Origin: DATKRB01 sp963794215
GTDB taxonomy: Bacteria > Actinomycetota > Acidimicrobiia > Acidimicrobiales > RAAP-2
Direction of reading: 5' to 3'
Length of the DNA stretch: 64,000 nucleotides
NCBI GenBank assembly: GCA_963794215.1
Contig: CAWCCQ010000007.1
Location: 310,001 to 374,000, forward strand
Shown here: positions 16,859 through 25,643 of the stretch, piece after piece
Layout of the letters: every line of letters begins with the position of its first letter
Position numbering within the stretch: the stretch's first letter is position 1
Made by a program: the position numbers and the translations under genes
The notes under the pieces: model-generated
Told to the model about the DNA's origin: nothing
Databases searched by the model: none
The model's input: the letters and a program-made list of their open reading frames with translations, nothing else

Positions 16859-17761
16859 TCAGAAGAACTGGAATGGATCGATCTTCGAGCTGATCCCGTT
16901 GAAGAGCTTCGCTTTGGCTTCGATCAGCTCCGAAGGCGTCCATGGGCCCTCGCGGCGGATCTCTCCGATGGGGTGATAGCCGCCCATCACGGTGATGTCG
17001 CCCCCGTAGACCACCAGGATCTGTCCGTTGATGTCCGCCGCATGGTCCGAGGCCAGGAATCCGACCAGCTGTGCCACGTTCTTCGGATCGAACTTGTCGA
17101 AACCGTCCTCGGTCTTGGCCATCTCCTCGAAGACCCCTTCGGTCATGCGGGTCCGTGCCCGTGGTGCGATGGCGTTGACCGTTACCCCGTAGCGCTCGAG
17201 CTCTCGGGCCAGCACCATGGTCAGGGACACGATCCCGGCCTTGGCCGCTGCGTAGTTGGACTGTCCGGCGTTCCCGAAGATGCCCGACTCCGACGTCGTG
17301 TTGATGATGCGCCCCGATGTCGTCTCCCCGCTCTTGGCCCGTTCGCGCCAATGAATCGCCGCGAAGTGCGACATGGCGAAATGACCCTTGAGGTGGACCC
17401 GCACGACGTCGTCCCAGTCGGACTCCTCCATGCCAAAGGACATCTTGTCCCGCAAGATGCCTGCGTTGTTCACGAGAACGTTGAGGGTGCCATAGGCCGC
17501 GACCGTCTCGTCGACCAGGTTGGCGGCTCCCTTCCAGGTGCTGATGTCGTCGCCGTTGACCATGGCGGACCCACCCGAGGCGACGATCGCGTCGACAACA
17601 TCGTGCGCCGGCGAGCTGTCCCCGCCTTCCCCCCGCACCGATCCGCCGACGTCGTTGACGACGACCGCCGCTCCCTCGTGCGCCAAGAGCAGCGCGTGCT
17701 CACGTCCGATGCCGCGACCCGCACCGGTGACGATCGCCACCTTGCCGTCCAGCAGTCCCAC
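16859..17761 (-). CDS. Short-chain dehydrogenase/reductase, 3-hydroxyacyl-CoA dehydrogenase-like
   Basis: 300 residues from ATG 17761. Cofactor motif VTGAGRGIGREHALLLA (about 11-27), NNAG (VLVNNAGILRD), active-site Ser in NTTSESGIFGNAGQSNYAAAKAG with Tyr and Lys in the YxxxK arrangement. The insertion VNDVGGSVRGEGGDSSPAHDVV after strand 2 is typical of SDR enzymes related to peroxisomal multifunctional enzyme type 2 and actinobacterial steroid or fatty-acid hydroxyacyl-CoA dehydrogenases. NAD is likely preferred because an Asp ends strand 2 (VVNDVG). The precise acyl substrate is not determinable. Confidence 0.85.
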   Translation of the reverse strand: MGLLDGKVAIVTGAGRGIGREHALLLAHEGAAVVVNDVGGSVRGEGGDSSPAHDVVDAIVASGGSAMVNGDDISTWKGAANLVDETVAAYGTLNVLVNNAGILRDKMSFGMEESDWDDVVRVHLKGHFAMSHFAAIHWRERAKSGETTSGRIINTTSESGIFGNAGQSNYAAAKAGIVSLTMVLARELERYGVTVNAIAPRARTRMTEGVFEEMAKTEDGFDKFDPKNVAQLVGFLASDHAADINGQILVVYGGDITVMGGYHPIGEIRREGPWTPSELIEAKAKLFNGISSKIDPFQFF

Positions 17762-17945
17762 GTTGCGTCCTCTCTGTCGGCTGTCCCGTCGATCAGCGGG
17801 CCGTGCGATCTGCGCCGCGTCTGATGAGAATCCCCCTCGCCACGGCGTCGTCGCCCGCTATGAGGATGTCGAACGGGCAGCATTGTCCAACTAGGGAGTG
17901 CTGGCAAGGCGCGTGGCCAGCGCCAACCGTCCAGGGCACCAGCCG

Positions 17946-19020
17946 TCACGTGCCAGGGGCCTCGGCTAGCGATCCGTCGCCCTCGGCAGAGGAACTCCAG
18001 CGGCCCAGGTAGGACCCCACGGCCTCCTCGACGAGGGCGATCGTGTCCCGGCGAGCGCGATTCGCTCCAACCAGCTCCTCGAGCACCACGAGGTCCAGCG
18101 AGCGCCTGGCAATCGGGGGCAGGTCGGCGGCGACCGAGCCCACGACGCAGAGCACGTGGTGAGGCCGAGGCATCTCGAGCACCCCTCCGACCACCTTGCC
18201 GTCCAAGGAGGTGGCATCGAGCCGGCCCTCTCCGGTCATCACCACGTCCGCCCGGTCCAGTGCGTCAGCGAGGTCGACCATGCCGGCCACGAGTTCGAAC
18301 CCGCCCACGATGTGCCCCCCGACCGCAGCGAGCCCTCCGGCCAGCCCGCCGGCGGCACCCGCGCCCTCCAGGGTCTGCACGTCGACCCCGAGGCTGTCGC
18401 GGTACTGGTCCACCAGGCGCTCGAGCCGCTCGGTCAGGGTGCGGACCTGCTCGGGATCGGCTCCCTTTTGGGGACCGAACACCCGAGCGGCATCGACGAA
18501 CGTCGTCCGCACGTCAGCCGCCACGACCAGATCGATGTGCTCGAGCGCCGAGCGGGAGCCCACGACCCGAACCGCTCCCCATCCGCCATCGGTGGAGGCC
18601 GAACCGCCGCAGCCCACGATGATCCGGCGCACGCCGGCGTCGCGGGCCGCCAGGATCAGCTCGCCCACCCCGTCGGTCGACGCCCGCAGGGCGGCGTCGA
18701 CGCCTTGGTGCTCGTCGTTGCGCGCCGGCAGGAGGGCGAGTCCCGATGCCCGGGCCATCTCGATGACCGCGACCGGGCCCCCCGACGGCGCTGGTGGGAC
18801 CGATGGGAACAGACGCCATTCGGCCTCGACCCGGTCGCCGAGGGGCCCGGTCACCGACGTCACGCGGGGCTCGCCGCCCAGCGCGTCGAGAAGGCCCTCG
18901 CCACCATCGGACATCGGGAGGGCCGTCGCCTCCCACCCAAGGGCGCGCGCTGCGCGGCACGCCGCCTCGGCTACCTGGCGCGCGCTCGCCGTGCCCCGGA
19001 ATTGTCAGGAGCGGCGACGA
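17946..19020 (-). CDS. Glycerate kinase (GlxK/GarK family), N-terminal frameshift
   Basis: From ATG 18914 the frame encodes 322 residues starting MSDGGEGLLDALGG, which in this family is about residue 45-50 and not a true start. Upstream in the same frame the missing part is visible (FRGTASARQVAEAACRAARALGW), matching the family's FKGT-SA opening, but a stop precedes it. The residues before that (VAAPD) are in a neighbouring frame, so a single base is missing near 19001-19003. Other family blocks include VGCGGSASTDGGWGAV, FGPQKGAD and DVVMTGEGRLDATSLDGK. The enzyme phosphorylates D-glycerate to a phosphoglycerate. The true start is not resolved and may overlap the end of the upstream glycosyltransferase gene. 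Confidence 0.78.
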
Positions 19021-19040
19021 GCCGAGACGTGACGTCCCCC

Positions 19041-20246
19041 TCAGTCTCTGGCAATCCGCTCGGGCCATCTGGTGTGCTGCACCACGTACTCGAGGAACTC
19101 GGCATAGCGCGCCACCAGGACCGGCCACGAGAAGTGGCGTTCGACGTAACGACGACCCCGTCCAGCCAGCTCGTCTCGTAGGGCGGACGATCCCCCGAGC
19201 CGGTCGAGGGCGACTTCGAGGTGGGCGTAGTCGGCGAACCACAGGCCGCCCCCCGAGCGTTCGCAGTGCTCGCGGGTGGGCAGGCAGGCGGCGTTCACCA
19301 GCACGGGCAGGCCTGCGGTCCATCCTTCGATCACCGCCAAGGAGAACGACTCGAAGGGGGAGGGACAGACGAGGGCTTGGGCGCCTCGGAGCAGGCCCCA
19401 CTTCGCCTCTTCGTCGACCATGCCGGTCGTGATGAGGTCGGGGTGGTCGACAGGTGGATCGATCAGCTGTCCGACGAGGACGAGCGCCAGCGGGCCGGGT
19501 CGACGCTCCTTGTAGGTGGCGAAGGCGCGGGCGAGCAAGGTGGTCCCCTTGAGCTCCTCGACCCGACCGATGCACACCAGGTACGGGCGATCGCCCAGGC
19601 CCCAGGCTGCCCGCGCGGCGTCGGTGTCGCCCCGGTGCTCGCGAATGCCGGCTCCCAGCACGAGCTGGGGGGCTTGGCCGACCCGAAACCGGCTGTTTAC
19701 CAGTCGGCGCTCGCTCTCGGTGTGGAAGACCAAGCCCCTGGACCGTTCGAACACCGGTCGGAACACCTCGAGTCCCAGGGCCGGCTCGTCGTGCGCCGCG
19801 GCGTGCAGCACCGCCCGCTCGGACACGAGGGGAAGGCCACGCACCGTCGGGTAGTAGAGGTATGGGGAGAACACCACCAGCTCGGCGTCGCAGGTCGCCA
19901 AGGCCTCGAGGAGCGCCGGGCATCGGGGCCCCTGCTTGTCGACCCACAGCTCGGCCTGCTCGGGGGTCGCCTGTCCGGGCGCTCCCAGCAACAGCGCGGA
20001 GTACGGATGAAAGTCTTCGGCCCGCCCGGCCTCCGAGGCGAAGCGGCGAACGGTGACCCCGCCCAGTCGCTCGGTCCCCGGGGCGAGCTCGTCGCGCCAG
20101 GTCAGCGCGTCGACGGCGCAGGTAGTGAGCACCTCGACGGTCCATCCGAGCTGGCGCACGAGGTGCTCGGCCAGGGTCCGGGCCGCCGTCTCGGCACCGC
20201 CGAGCACCGCCTCGCCGTAGCGGGGAACGACGTAAGCGATCTTCAG
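19041..20246 (-). CDS. GT4-type glycosyltransferase
   Basis: About 401 residues. The N-terminal Rossmann half opens KIAYVVPRYGEAVLGGAETAARTLAEHL; the C-terminal half has YLVCIGRVEELKGTTLLARAF and the donor-binding EX7E-like region SPFESFSLAVIEGW. The protein is cytosolic and probably builds a surface polysaccharide using a nucleotide-sugar. The initiation codon is unusual: the codon where paralogues have ATG is CTG (20246-20244), 6-7 nt behind GAGGAGGG. A tRNA-Leu gene lies 56 bp upstream on the same strand, so longer reading frames through the tRNA are not real. The gene at 25640 is a clear paralogue. Confidence 0.82.
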   Translation of the reverse strand: MKIAYVVPRYGEAVLGGAETAARTLAEHLVRQLGWTVEVLTTCAVDALTWRDELAPGTERLGGVTVRRFASEAGRAEDFHPYSALLLGAPGQATPEQAELWVDKQGPRCPALLEALATCDAELVVFSPYLYYPTVRGLPLVSERAVLHAAAHDEPALGLEVFRPVFERSRGLVFHTESERRLVNSRFRVGQAPQLVLGAGIREHRGDTDAARAAWGLGDRPYLVCIGRVEELKGTTLLARAFATYKERRPGPLALVLVGQLIDPPVDHPDLITTGMVDEEAKWGLLRGAQALVCPSPFESFSLAVIEGWTAGLPVLVNAACLPTREHCERSGGGLWFADYAHLEVALDRLGGSSALRDELAGRGRRYVERHFSWPVLVARYAEFLEYVVQHTRWPERIARD

Positions 20247-20301
20247 GCCGAATCCCTCCTCAGCGCGGCTGGTCTGCCGACGGGCGGCGACTGTGCGAGC
20301 G

Positions 20302-20383
20302 TGCGGACGAGAGGACTCGAACCTCCACCCCCGAAGGGACCGGGACCTAAACCCGGCGCGTCTACCGATTCCGCCACGTCCGC
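20302..20383 (-). tRNA. tRNA-Leu (anticodon UAG)
   Basis: Minus-strand cloverleaf: acceptor GCGGACG pairs with CGTCCGC plus discriminator A; anticodon stem CCGGG/CCCGG encloses loop TTTAGGT, giving UAG; a long variable arm (GTCCCTTCGGGGG) marks a class II tRNA; T-arm GGAGGTTCGAGTCCTC. CCA is not encoded. Confidence 0.93.
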
Positions 20384-20520
20384 AAATTGCTCCCTGTCCC
20401 TGGAGCTCGACCAAGTGTACGAGCCCCGAGCCCCGGGACGGGCAATCTCCCACGATCACCCGCACTTCCACGTTCGTCCCGATGCCCCCGAGGGGGGTCG
20501 ACGGCGGGTAGCCTCGCGGG

Positions 20521-21132
20521 ATGGCTTCGCAATCTGCTGTCCCATCGATCCTTTCGGCCGCTGGGGGCCCCGACCCCACCGGCGACATCTACCAACGGCT
20601 CTTGAAGGAGCGGATCGTCTTCATCGGCAGTGCCATTGATCAGAACACCGCCAACCTGGTCTGTGCCCAATTGATCCTGCTCGAGGCCGAGGACCACGAG
20701 CGGGACATCTCGCTCTACATCAACTCCCCGGGGGGCTCGGTCACCGACGGGCTGGCCATTTACGACACCATGCAGTACGTGCGCTGCGACGTGAGCACGA
20801 TCTGCGTCGGTCTCGCCGCCTCGATGGGCCAGTTCCTGCTGTGCGCCGGCGCACCCGGCAAGCGGTACGCGCTCCCGCACTCGAGGATCCTGATGCACCA
20901 GCCGTCGGGGGCGATGCAGGGCCAGGCCGCGGACATCGCCATCCAGGCCGAGCAGATCGTGTACCTCAAGCGGATGATGGCCGAGCGGATCGCATTCCAC
21001 ACCGGTCAGCCGATCGAGCGGATCGAGGCCGACTCGGACCGCGACCGGTGGTTCACCGCAGACGAGGGACTGGAGTACGGGTTCATCGACCAGGTCATCG
21101 ATCGGTCGACCGCTCCCGCCGGGAGCGCCTGA
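20521..21132 (+). CDS. clpP: ATP-dependent Clp protease proteolytic subunit
   Basis: 203 residues from ATG 20521. Catalytic Ser101 in GLAASMGQFLLCAG, His126 in HSRILMHQPSG, and an Asp in the DSDRDRWF segment near residue 175 form the triad; the handle and core follow the ClpP pattern (LLKERIVFIGSAID, YINSPGGSV). ClpP assembles into a tetradecameric chamber fed by ClpX or ClpC. TAGCCT at 20509-20514 lies 6 nt before ATG, leaderless-type. The gene stands apart from clpX and from a second clpP, which are not in this window, so this may be one of several ClpP paralogues. The next gene begins 2 bp after the stop. Confidence 0.93.
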   Translation: MASQSAVPSILSAAGGPDPTGDIYQRLLKERIVFIGSAIDQNTANLVCAQLILLEAEDHERDISLYINSPGGSVTDGLAIYDTMQYVRCDVSTICVGLAASMGQFLLCAGAPGKRYALPHSRILMHQPSGAMQGQAADIAIQAEQIVYLKRMMAERIAFHTGQPIERIEADSDRDRWFTADEGLEYGFIDQVIDRSTAPAGSA

Positions 21133-21134
21133 GC

Positions 21135-22158
21135 GTGGCGCTGGAGGTGCCGGCGTCGGCCTCCCGTGCGGGTCCGACGTCCGGCTCCGGATCGGCGTTC
21201 GACCCGGAGCGCCCCGGGGATGAGACGGCGCTGAGCAGTCAGAACATGCCCGGCGGGGCGTCGCGCTCCAAGGTCACCCGCGTCGTCTCCGCCGACGTCA
21301 GCGTCTGGCAGCGCATGGCCGATATCTGGCGCTCGCGCGAACTGCTCACCTATCTGGTGCGTACCGAGATCAAGGTCAAGTACAAGAACTCCTTCCTCGG
21401 TCTCGTATGGTCGATGATCTCGCCGGCCATGACGCTGGCCATCTACTTCATCGTGTTCCAGTTCATCGCCAAGAACGGCGTGCCCCACTTCGTGATCTTC
21501 TTGTTTTCGGGCCTGCTCGTGTGGAACCTGTTCCAAGTGGGCGTCCAGACCGGCACGGGTGTCGTGGTGAACAACGCCGGCCTGGTGAAGAAGGTGTCCT
21601 TCCCCCGGGAGATCCTCGCCCTCGCATCGATCGGCTCGGCGTCGGTGTTCTTCGTGTTCCAGGCCATCGTCATGGTCATCTTCATGGTGGTCCTGCACTC
21701 GTCTCCCGCCTGGAGCTACCTGCCGCTGATCCCCCTGGCGCTCCTGGCCGTGCTCGTCCTGGGCTCGGGCCTGGCCGTGTTGCTCTCGGCCATCAACGTC
21801 TATTTGCGCGACACCCAGCACCTGGTGGAGGTGCTCATGACCGCGCTGGTTCTGGGCCTGCCCCATCGTCTACGTCTTCCAGGCCAACATCGGGGCAAAG
21901 CTGGGTCCCAAGGGCCTCACCTGGCTCTACTTCTTGAACCCACTCACCCCGCTGGTCCTGAGCTTCCAGCGTGCGCTCTACGCCCACGTCGTGGTGGAGA
22001 ACACCGTGTCCCATACCCCCCTCGCCGTGCTTCCGGCGCACGGCTTCGGGTGGTACGCCGGCCTCGACGCCGGCGTGCTGGTCCTCGGGCTCGTCCTCTT
22101 CGTCGTGGCCCTGGCCATCTTCGGCCGGCTCGAGGGCAACTTCGCCGAGGAGCTCTGA
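21135..22158 (+). CDS. ABC transporter permease for polysaccharide export (Wzm/TagG type), frameshifted
   Basis: Start GTG 21135, or ATG 21246 without the low-complexity N-terminus. The ABC2-type membrane domain includes YLVRTEIKVKYKNSFLGLVWSMISPAMTLAIYFIVFQ, then four or five hydrophobic segments (FVIFLFSGLLVWNLFQVG, VFFVFQAIVMVIFMVVL, LPLIPLALLAVLVLGSGLAV). Near 21848-21850 one base is missing: the expected WFWACPIVYVF continues in another frame through LYFLNPLTPLVLSFQRALYAH to the stop at 22158. Repaired length is about 340 residues. With the next gene it forms an exporter for lipid-linked O-antigen, teichoic-acid or capsule-like glycans. Confidence 0.82.
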
Positions 22159-22161
22159 GCG

Positions 22162-23493
22162 ATGGGCACCGTGGCGGTCGACGTCCAGGAGGTCTCCAAG
22201 CGTTTCCGCCTCCATCACGAGAAGTACACCTCGCTGAAGGAGCGCATCATCCACGCCGGCCGCATCCCCTACGAGGATCTTTGGGCGCTGCGGGACATCT
22301 CCTTCGACGTCAACGAGGGCGAGACGGTGGGCATCCTCGGGCGCAACGGCTCGGGGAAGTCCACCCTGCTCAAGTGCATCTGCGGCGTGCTTCAACCCAC
22401 GTCGGGTCGAGTGGTCGTGCGGGGCAAGCTGGCCGGTCTGCTCGAGCTCGGTGCCGGCTTCCAACAAGAGCTCTCCGGGCGCGAGAACGTCTACCTGAAC
22501 GGCTCGATGCTCGGGATGTCCAAGAACGAGGTGGACCGGGTCTTCGACGACGTCGTCGCGTTCGCCGAGCTGGAGCAGTTCATCGACAACCAGGTGAAGT
22601 TCTACTCGTCGGGCATGTACGTCCGCCTCGGCTTCGCCGTGGCCGTCAACGTCGACCCTGACATCCTGGTCGTCGACGAGGTGCTCGCCGTCGGCGACGA
22701 GCGCTTCCAGCGCAAGTGCATGGAGCGCATCAAGCAGTTCCAGCGTGAGGGCCGGACGATCCTCTTCGTCTCCCACTCGCCCGACCAGGTTCGATCGATC
22801 TGCGACCGAGCAGTGGTGTTGAGCGATGGGGCGATGATCGGCCTTGGTCCGCCCGGCGAGTCGGTCCGAATCTTTCGCGAGCAGCTTCTTCTCGTCGACG
22901 AGGCGCTCAATGCCGGTAGCCCCCCGGGACAGCACGCCGTGGGCGGGTCAGACGAAGCGACGGCCAATGGCAGTCACGTCGCCGCATCGGGCGCCGCCCG
23001 GCGCGGCGCGGCGGTGCTGCCGGGGGAGGGCGGGCTCGACCTGGCCGCGGCGGAGCGGCCGGTTCGCCTCGACGTCGTCCGGGTCCAGTTCCCCGGGGTC
23101 GGTGATCGTCCGTACCTCCTGAGCGGCCAGCCCCTGGCGATCCAGGTGGGCTTCGACGCGTTGGCCCCGGTCGACGGGGTCGTGTTCACGCTCGAGATCC
23201 GCGACGCGGAGGGCACGGCTTTCATCCGCACCGACACCGACATCTTGGGCCAGCACTTCGAAGTTGCCCGCGGCCCGGGGATGATGGAGTTCGTGCTCGA
23301 CTCGTTCCCGCTGCTCGACGGCGTGTACGACATCGTGGTCGGGATACAGAGCCGGTTCGGCGGGGTCCTCTTCGACTGGCGGGAACCCGCGTGCTCGGTC
23401 GAGGTGATGAACCCCGGCCGGGCCACCGGCCTACTCTCGTTGCCCATGGCCGCGTCGTTGCTGCACGGCGGGACACAGCGCGGCTCCCAATGA
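22162..23493 (+). CDS. ABC transporter ATPase with Wzt-type C-terminal domain
   Basis: 443 residues from ATG 22162, 3 bp after the permease stop. Walker A is GRNGSGKSTLL (about 60-70), signature region YSSGMYVRLGFAVAV, Walker B ILVVDEVLAVGDERFQ, H-loop in FVSHSPDQV. The nucleotide-binding domain ends around residue 245. After a low-complexity linker the last 150 residues are beta-rich (GVVFTLEIRDAEGTAFIRTDTD, LLDGVYDIVVGIQ), matching the Wzt C-terminal domain that recognises the capped end of the exported glycan. It acts with the upstream permease. The downstream methyltransferase overlaps by 4 nt; methyl capping is one known recognition signal for Wzt, so the pairing is suggestive. Confidence 0.9.
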   Translation: MGTVAVDVQEVSKRFRLHHEKYTSLKERIIHAGRIPYEDLWALRDISFDVNEGETVGILGRNGSGKSTLLKCICGVLQPTSGRVVVRGKLAGLLELGAGFQQELSGRENVYLNGSMLGMSKNEVDRVFDDVVAFAELEQFIDNQVKFYSSGMYVRLGFAVAVNVDPDILVVDEVLAVGDERFQRKCMERIKQFQREGRTILFVSHSPDQVRSICDRAVVLSDGAMIGLGPPGESVRIFREQLLLVDEALNAGSPPGQHAVGGSDEATANGSHVAASGAARRGAAVLPGEGGLDLAAAERPVRLDVVRVQFPGVGDRPYLLSGQPLAIQVGFDALAPVDGVVFTLEIRDAEGTAFIRTDTDILGQHFEVARGPGMMEFVLDSFPLLDGVYDIVVGIQSRFGGVLFDWREPACSVEVMNPGRATGLLSLPMAASLLHGGTQRGSQ

Positions 23494-24488
23494 CCCAGAC
23501 CGACGAGGGGACGCCCGTCGAGGAGGACCCGGAGTTCCTCGCACAGGTGATGGCCGAGATCGACGAGGAGGTCCGGGTCAGGCGTGCTTCGGGAGATCTC
23601 CCGCCACGCATCGAGCGCGAGCTTGACGAGCTCTTCTTGCAGTTCTCGCCGGTGGCCGGCCGGTCGGGGAGCCTGCGCGAAGCGCTGCGCATGGTCGACA
23701 GCGCCACCTTCATCGATCCGGTGGTGCCCATCGCCTCGGCCAAGTCGGGCGGGGCGGTGGTCAAACGGGGAGTGCGGCAGCTCAGCCTGTGGTACGTCGG
23801 CTACGTCACCCACCAGGTGAGCCAGTTCGCCACTGCGGTGAGCCGCACCCTGCACTTGGTGAACGAGGAGATGCGCAGCTTGCGCGAGCAGCTCGATGCG
23901 CAGCGCATCCCACCTGCCGACGTGGTCGAGGTGGCGTGGGCTCATCGCGCCGACGCGTGGTGGGTGCCTCAGGCGTTGGAGGCTCTGGGTGCCGCCCCGG
24001 GGCGGGTGCTGCACTCGGCCTGCGGTGACGGCTGGCTGGTCGGGGTGTGCGCCGATCGCGGGGTCGACGCCTATGGCGTGGACCCCCGCCCGGCCACCGA
24101 GGTCGGTGTGTCGGGAGCTCGCGACCTGCGCGAGGAGCCGGTCGTTCCCCACCTGCGGGCCAGCGCGCCGGCCGCGCTCGGGGGAGTGGTGCTCACCGGC
24201 GTGGTGGAGGGAATGGCACCTGGCGAACGGGCCCAGCTGCTCGAGCTCGTGCTGGACCGCCTGGCACCGGGCGGTGTCCTCGTGGTGCACTCGATCTCGC
24301 CGTCTGCCTGGGCGGCCGACGACCTGCCCGTGCCGGCCGACCTGGCATTCGGCCATCCGCTGCGTCCCGCGTCGTGGCGGTTCGTGCTGGAGAAGGCCGG
24401 CTTCGAGGTCACCGTCGAGCTCGGAGACGCCGGGCGGGACTACCTGGTGGTGGCCATGCTGCGTGCGAGCCCGCCAACCCTTCGGTGA
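23490..24488 (+). CDS. Methyltransferase-like protein of the glycan cluster
   Basis: 332 residues from ATG 23490, overlapping the ATPase stop. The first 150 residues are helical and charged (VMAEIDEEVRVRRASGDLPPRIERELDELF). The C-terminal domain resembles a class I SAM methyltransferase: GRVLHSACGDGWLVGVCADRGVDAYGVDP as motif I region, then GGVVLTGVVEGMAPGERAQLLELVLDRLAPGGVLVVHS and FVLEKAGFEV. Motif I is degenerate (SACGDG), so activity is likely but not certain. A paralogue lies at 33553, also directly upstream of a GT4 gene, showing a duplicated two-gene module. Methylation of the glycan end as an export signal is a plausible but unproven role. Confidence 0.7.
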   Translation: MTQTDEGTPVEEDPEFLAQVMAEIDEEVRVRRASGDLPPRIERELDELFLQFSPVAGRSGSLREALRMVDSATFIDPVVPIASAKSGGAVVKRGVRQLSLWYVGYVTHQVSQFATAVSRTLHLVNEEMRSLREQLDAQRIPPADVVEVAWAHRADAWWVPQALEALGAAPGRVLHSACGDGWLVGVCADRGVDAYGVDPRPATEVGVSGARDLREEPVVPHLRASAPAALGGVVLTGVVEGMAPGERAQLLELVLDRLAPGGVLVVHSISPSAWAADDLPVPADLAFGHPLRPASWRFVLEKAGFEVTVELGDAGRDYLVVAMLRASPPTLR

Positions 24489-25643
24489 CCCCCGAGTCTG
24501 GCGGCGCCCGGCGACCGGGGGCGGTGCACCAGTTCGTGCCCGCGCTGCATCCCGCGCGACGCGACCGGCAGCCACACGCTGTTGCTTCGTGACGCGCTTC
24601 GTCGGGCCGGCTGGCGCTCGGAGATCTTCGCCGAGGCGACCCACGACGAGCTTCGGGGCGAGTCGATTGCCGTCGACCAGTACGCACGGCTCGCCGCCCC
24701 CGGCGATGTCCTGGTCTACCAGTTCTCCACGTCGTCGATGGTGGCCGACCTGCTGGCGGACCGGCCCGAGCCCCTCGTCATCCAGTACCACAACGTAACG
24801 GGCCCCGAGCACTACGAGGCATGGGAGCCGACGATCGCCCGGCGCGCCGCCGACGCGCAGCGCCAGTTGTCCCTGCTCGCCCCCCGAGCGGTCCTTGGCC
24901 TGGCCGACAGCGCGTACAACGAGGCGGACCTGCGGGCCGCCGGCTGCGTGCGCACATGTGTCGTCCCGGTGCTGGCCGATCGCGACCGGCTCCGAGCGAA
25001 CGCGGATCGGGCTACCGGGTCGGCCCTCAGGCGCGCCAAGGCGGACGGTGGCGCGGATTGGCTCTTCGTCGGTCGCCTCGTGCCCTCGAAGTCCCAGCAC
25101 GACCTGGTGAAGGCACTGTGGGCCTACCGCAGGCTCTACGACCCGCGCGCCCGCTTGCACCTGGTCGGTTCGACACCCTCTGCGCCCTATCTCGAGGCAC
25201 TCGAAGCGTTCATCGCCGAGCTGGGGCTGACCGACGGCGCGTTGATTCACGGTGAGGTGAGCGACACCGCACTCTCGGCGCACTTCGCCTCGGCCGACGT
25301 CTTCGTGTCCCTGTCCTTGCACGAGGGCTTCGGCGTGCCACTGACCGAGGCAATGGGCACCGGCACCCCGGTTGTGGCGCTCGGCGCGGGCGCTGTCGCC
25401 TCCACCGTTGGCGATGCGGGGGTCGTCCTCGAGTCGGCCGGGCCGCTGCGGGTGGCTGCTGCGGTCCATCGGGTGCTGGGCGATTCCGTGCTGCGCGCCG
25501 TCCTGGTCGCCGCCGGTCGGCGCCGGGCGGCGGAGCTTGGGCTCGAGTCCAGCGCGGCCCTGACCGTGTCCGCACTCGACGCGGTTGTCAGCGCCGGTGG
25601 CCCCCTGCACCCGAAGGACCGGGCCGGCTCGGGGCGACGATGA
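24485..25643 (+). CDS. GT4-type glycosyltransferase, N-terminal frameshift
   Basis: The GTG at 24485 overlaps the preceding stop. The opening AVHQFVPALHP is followed by an indel at about 24548-24560, after which the frame reads DATGSHTLLLRDALRRAGWRSEIF and continues intact to 25643. Key blocks: VLVYQFSTSSMVADLL, VIQYHNVTGPEHY, WLFVGRLVPSKSQHDLVKALWAYRRLYDP and SLHEGFGVPLTEAMGTGTPVVALGAGA, the EX7E donor motif of GT4. Repaired length is about 386 residues. It belongs to the same subfamily as the genes at 34586 and 35683. The stop overlaps the next start by ATGA. Confidence 0.8.

Noticed and set aside
19221..20639. Plus-strand open frame of about 470 codons opposite the glycosyltransferase
   Set aside because: It runs through the tRNA-Leu gene and the coding strand of a clear GT4 gene; antisense shadow.
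22974..25610. Very long minus-strand open frame
   Set aside because: It is opposite three clear genes of the glycan export cluster and encodes low-complexity sequence.
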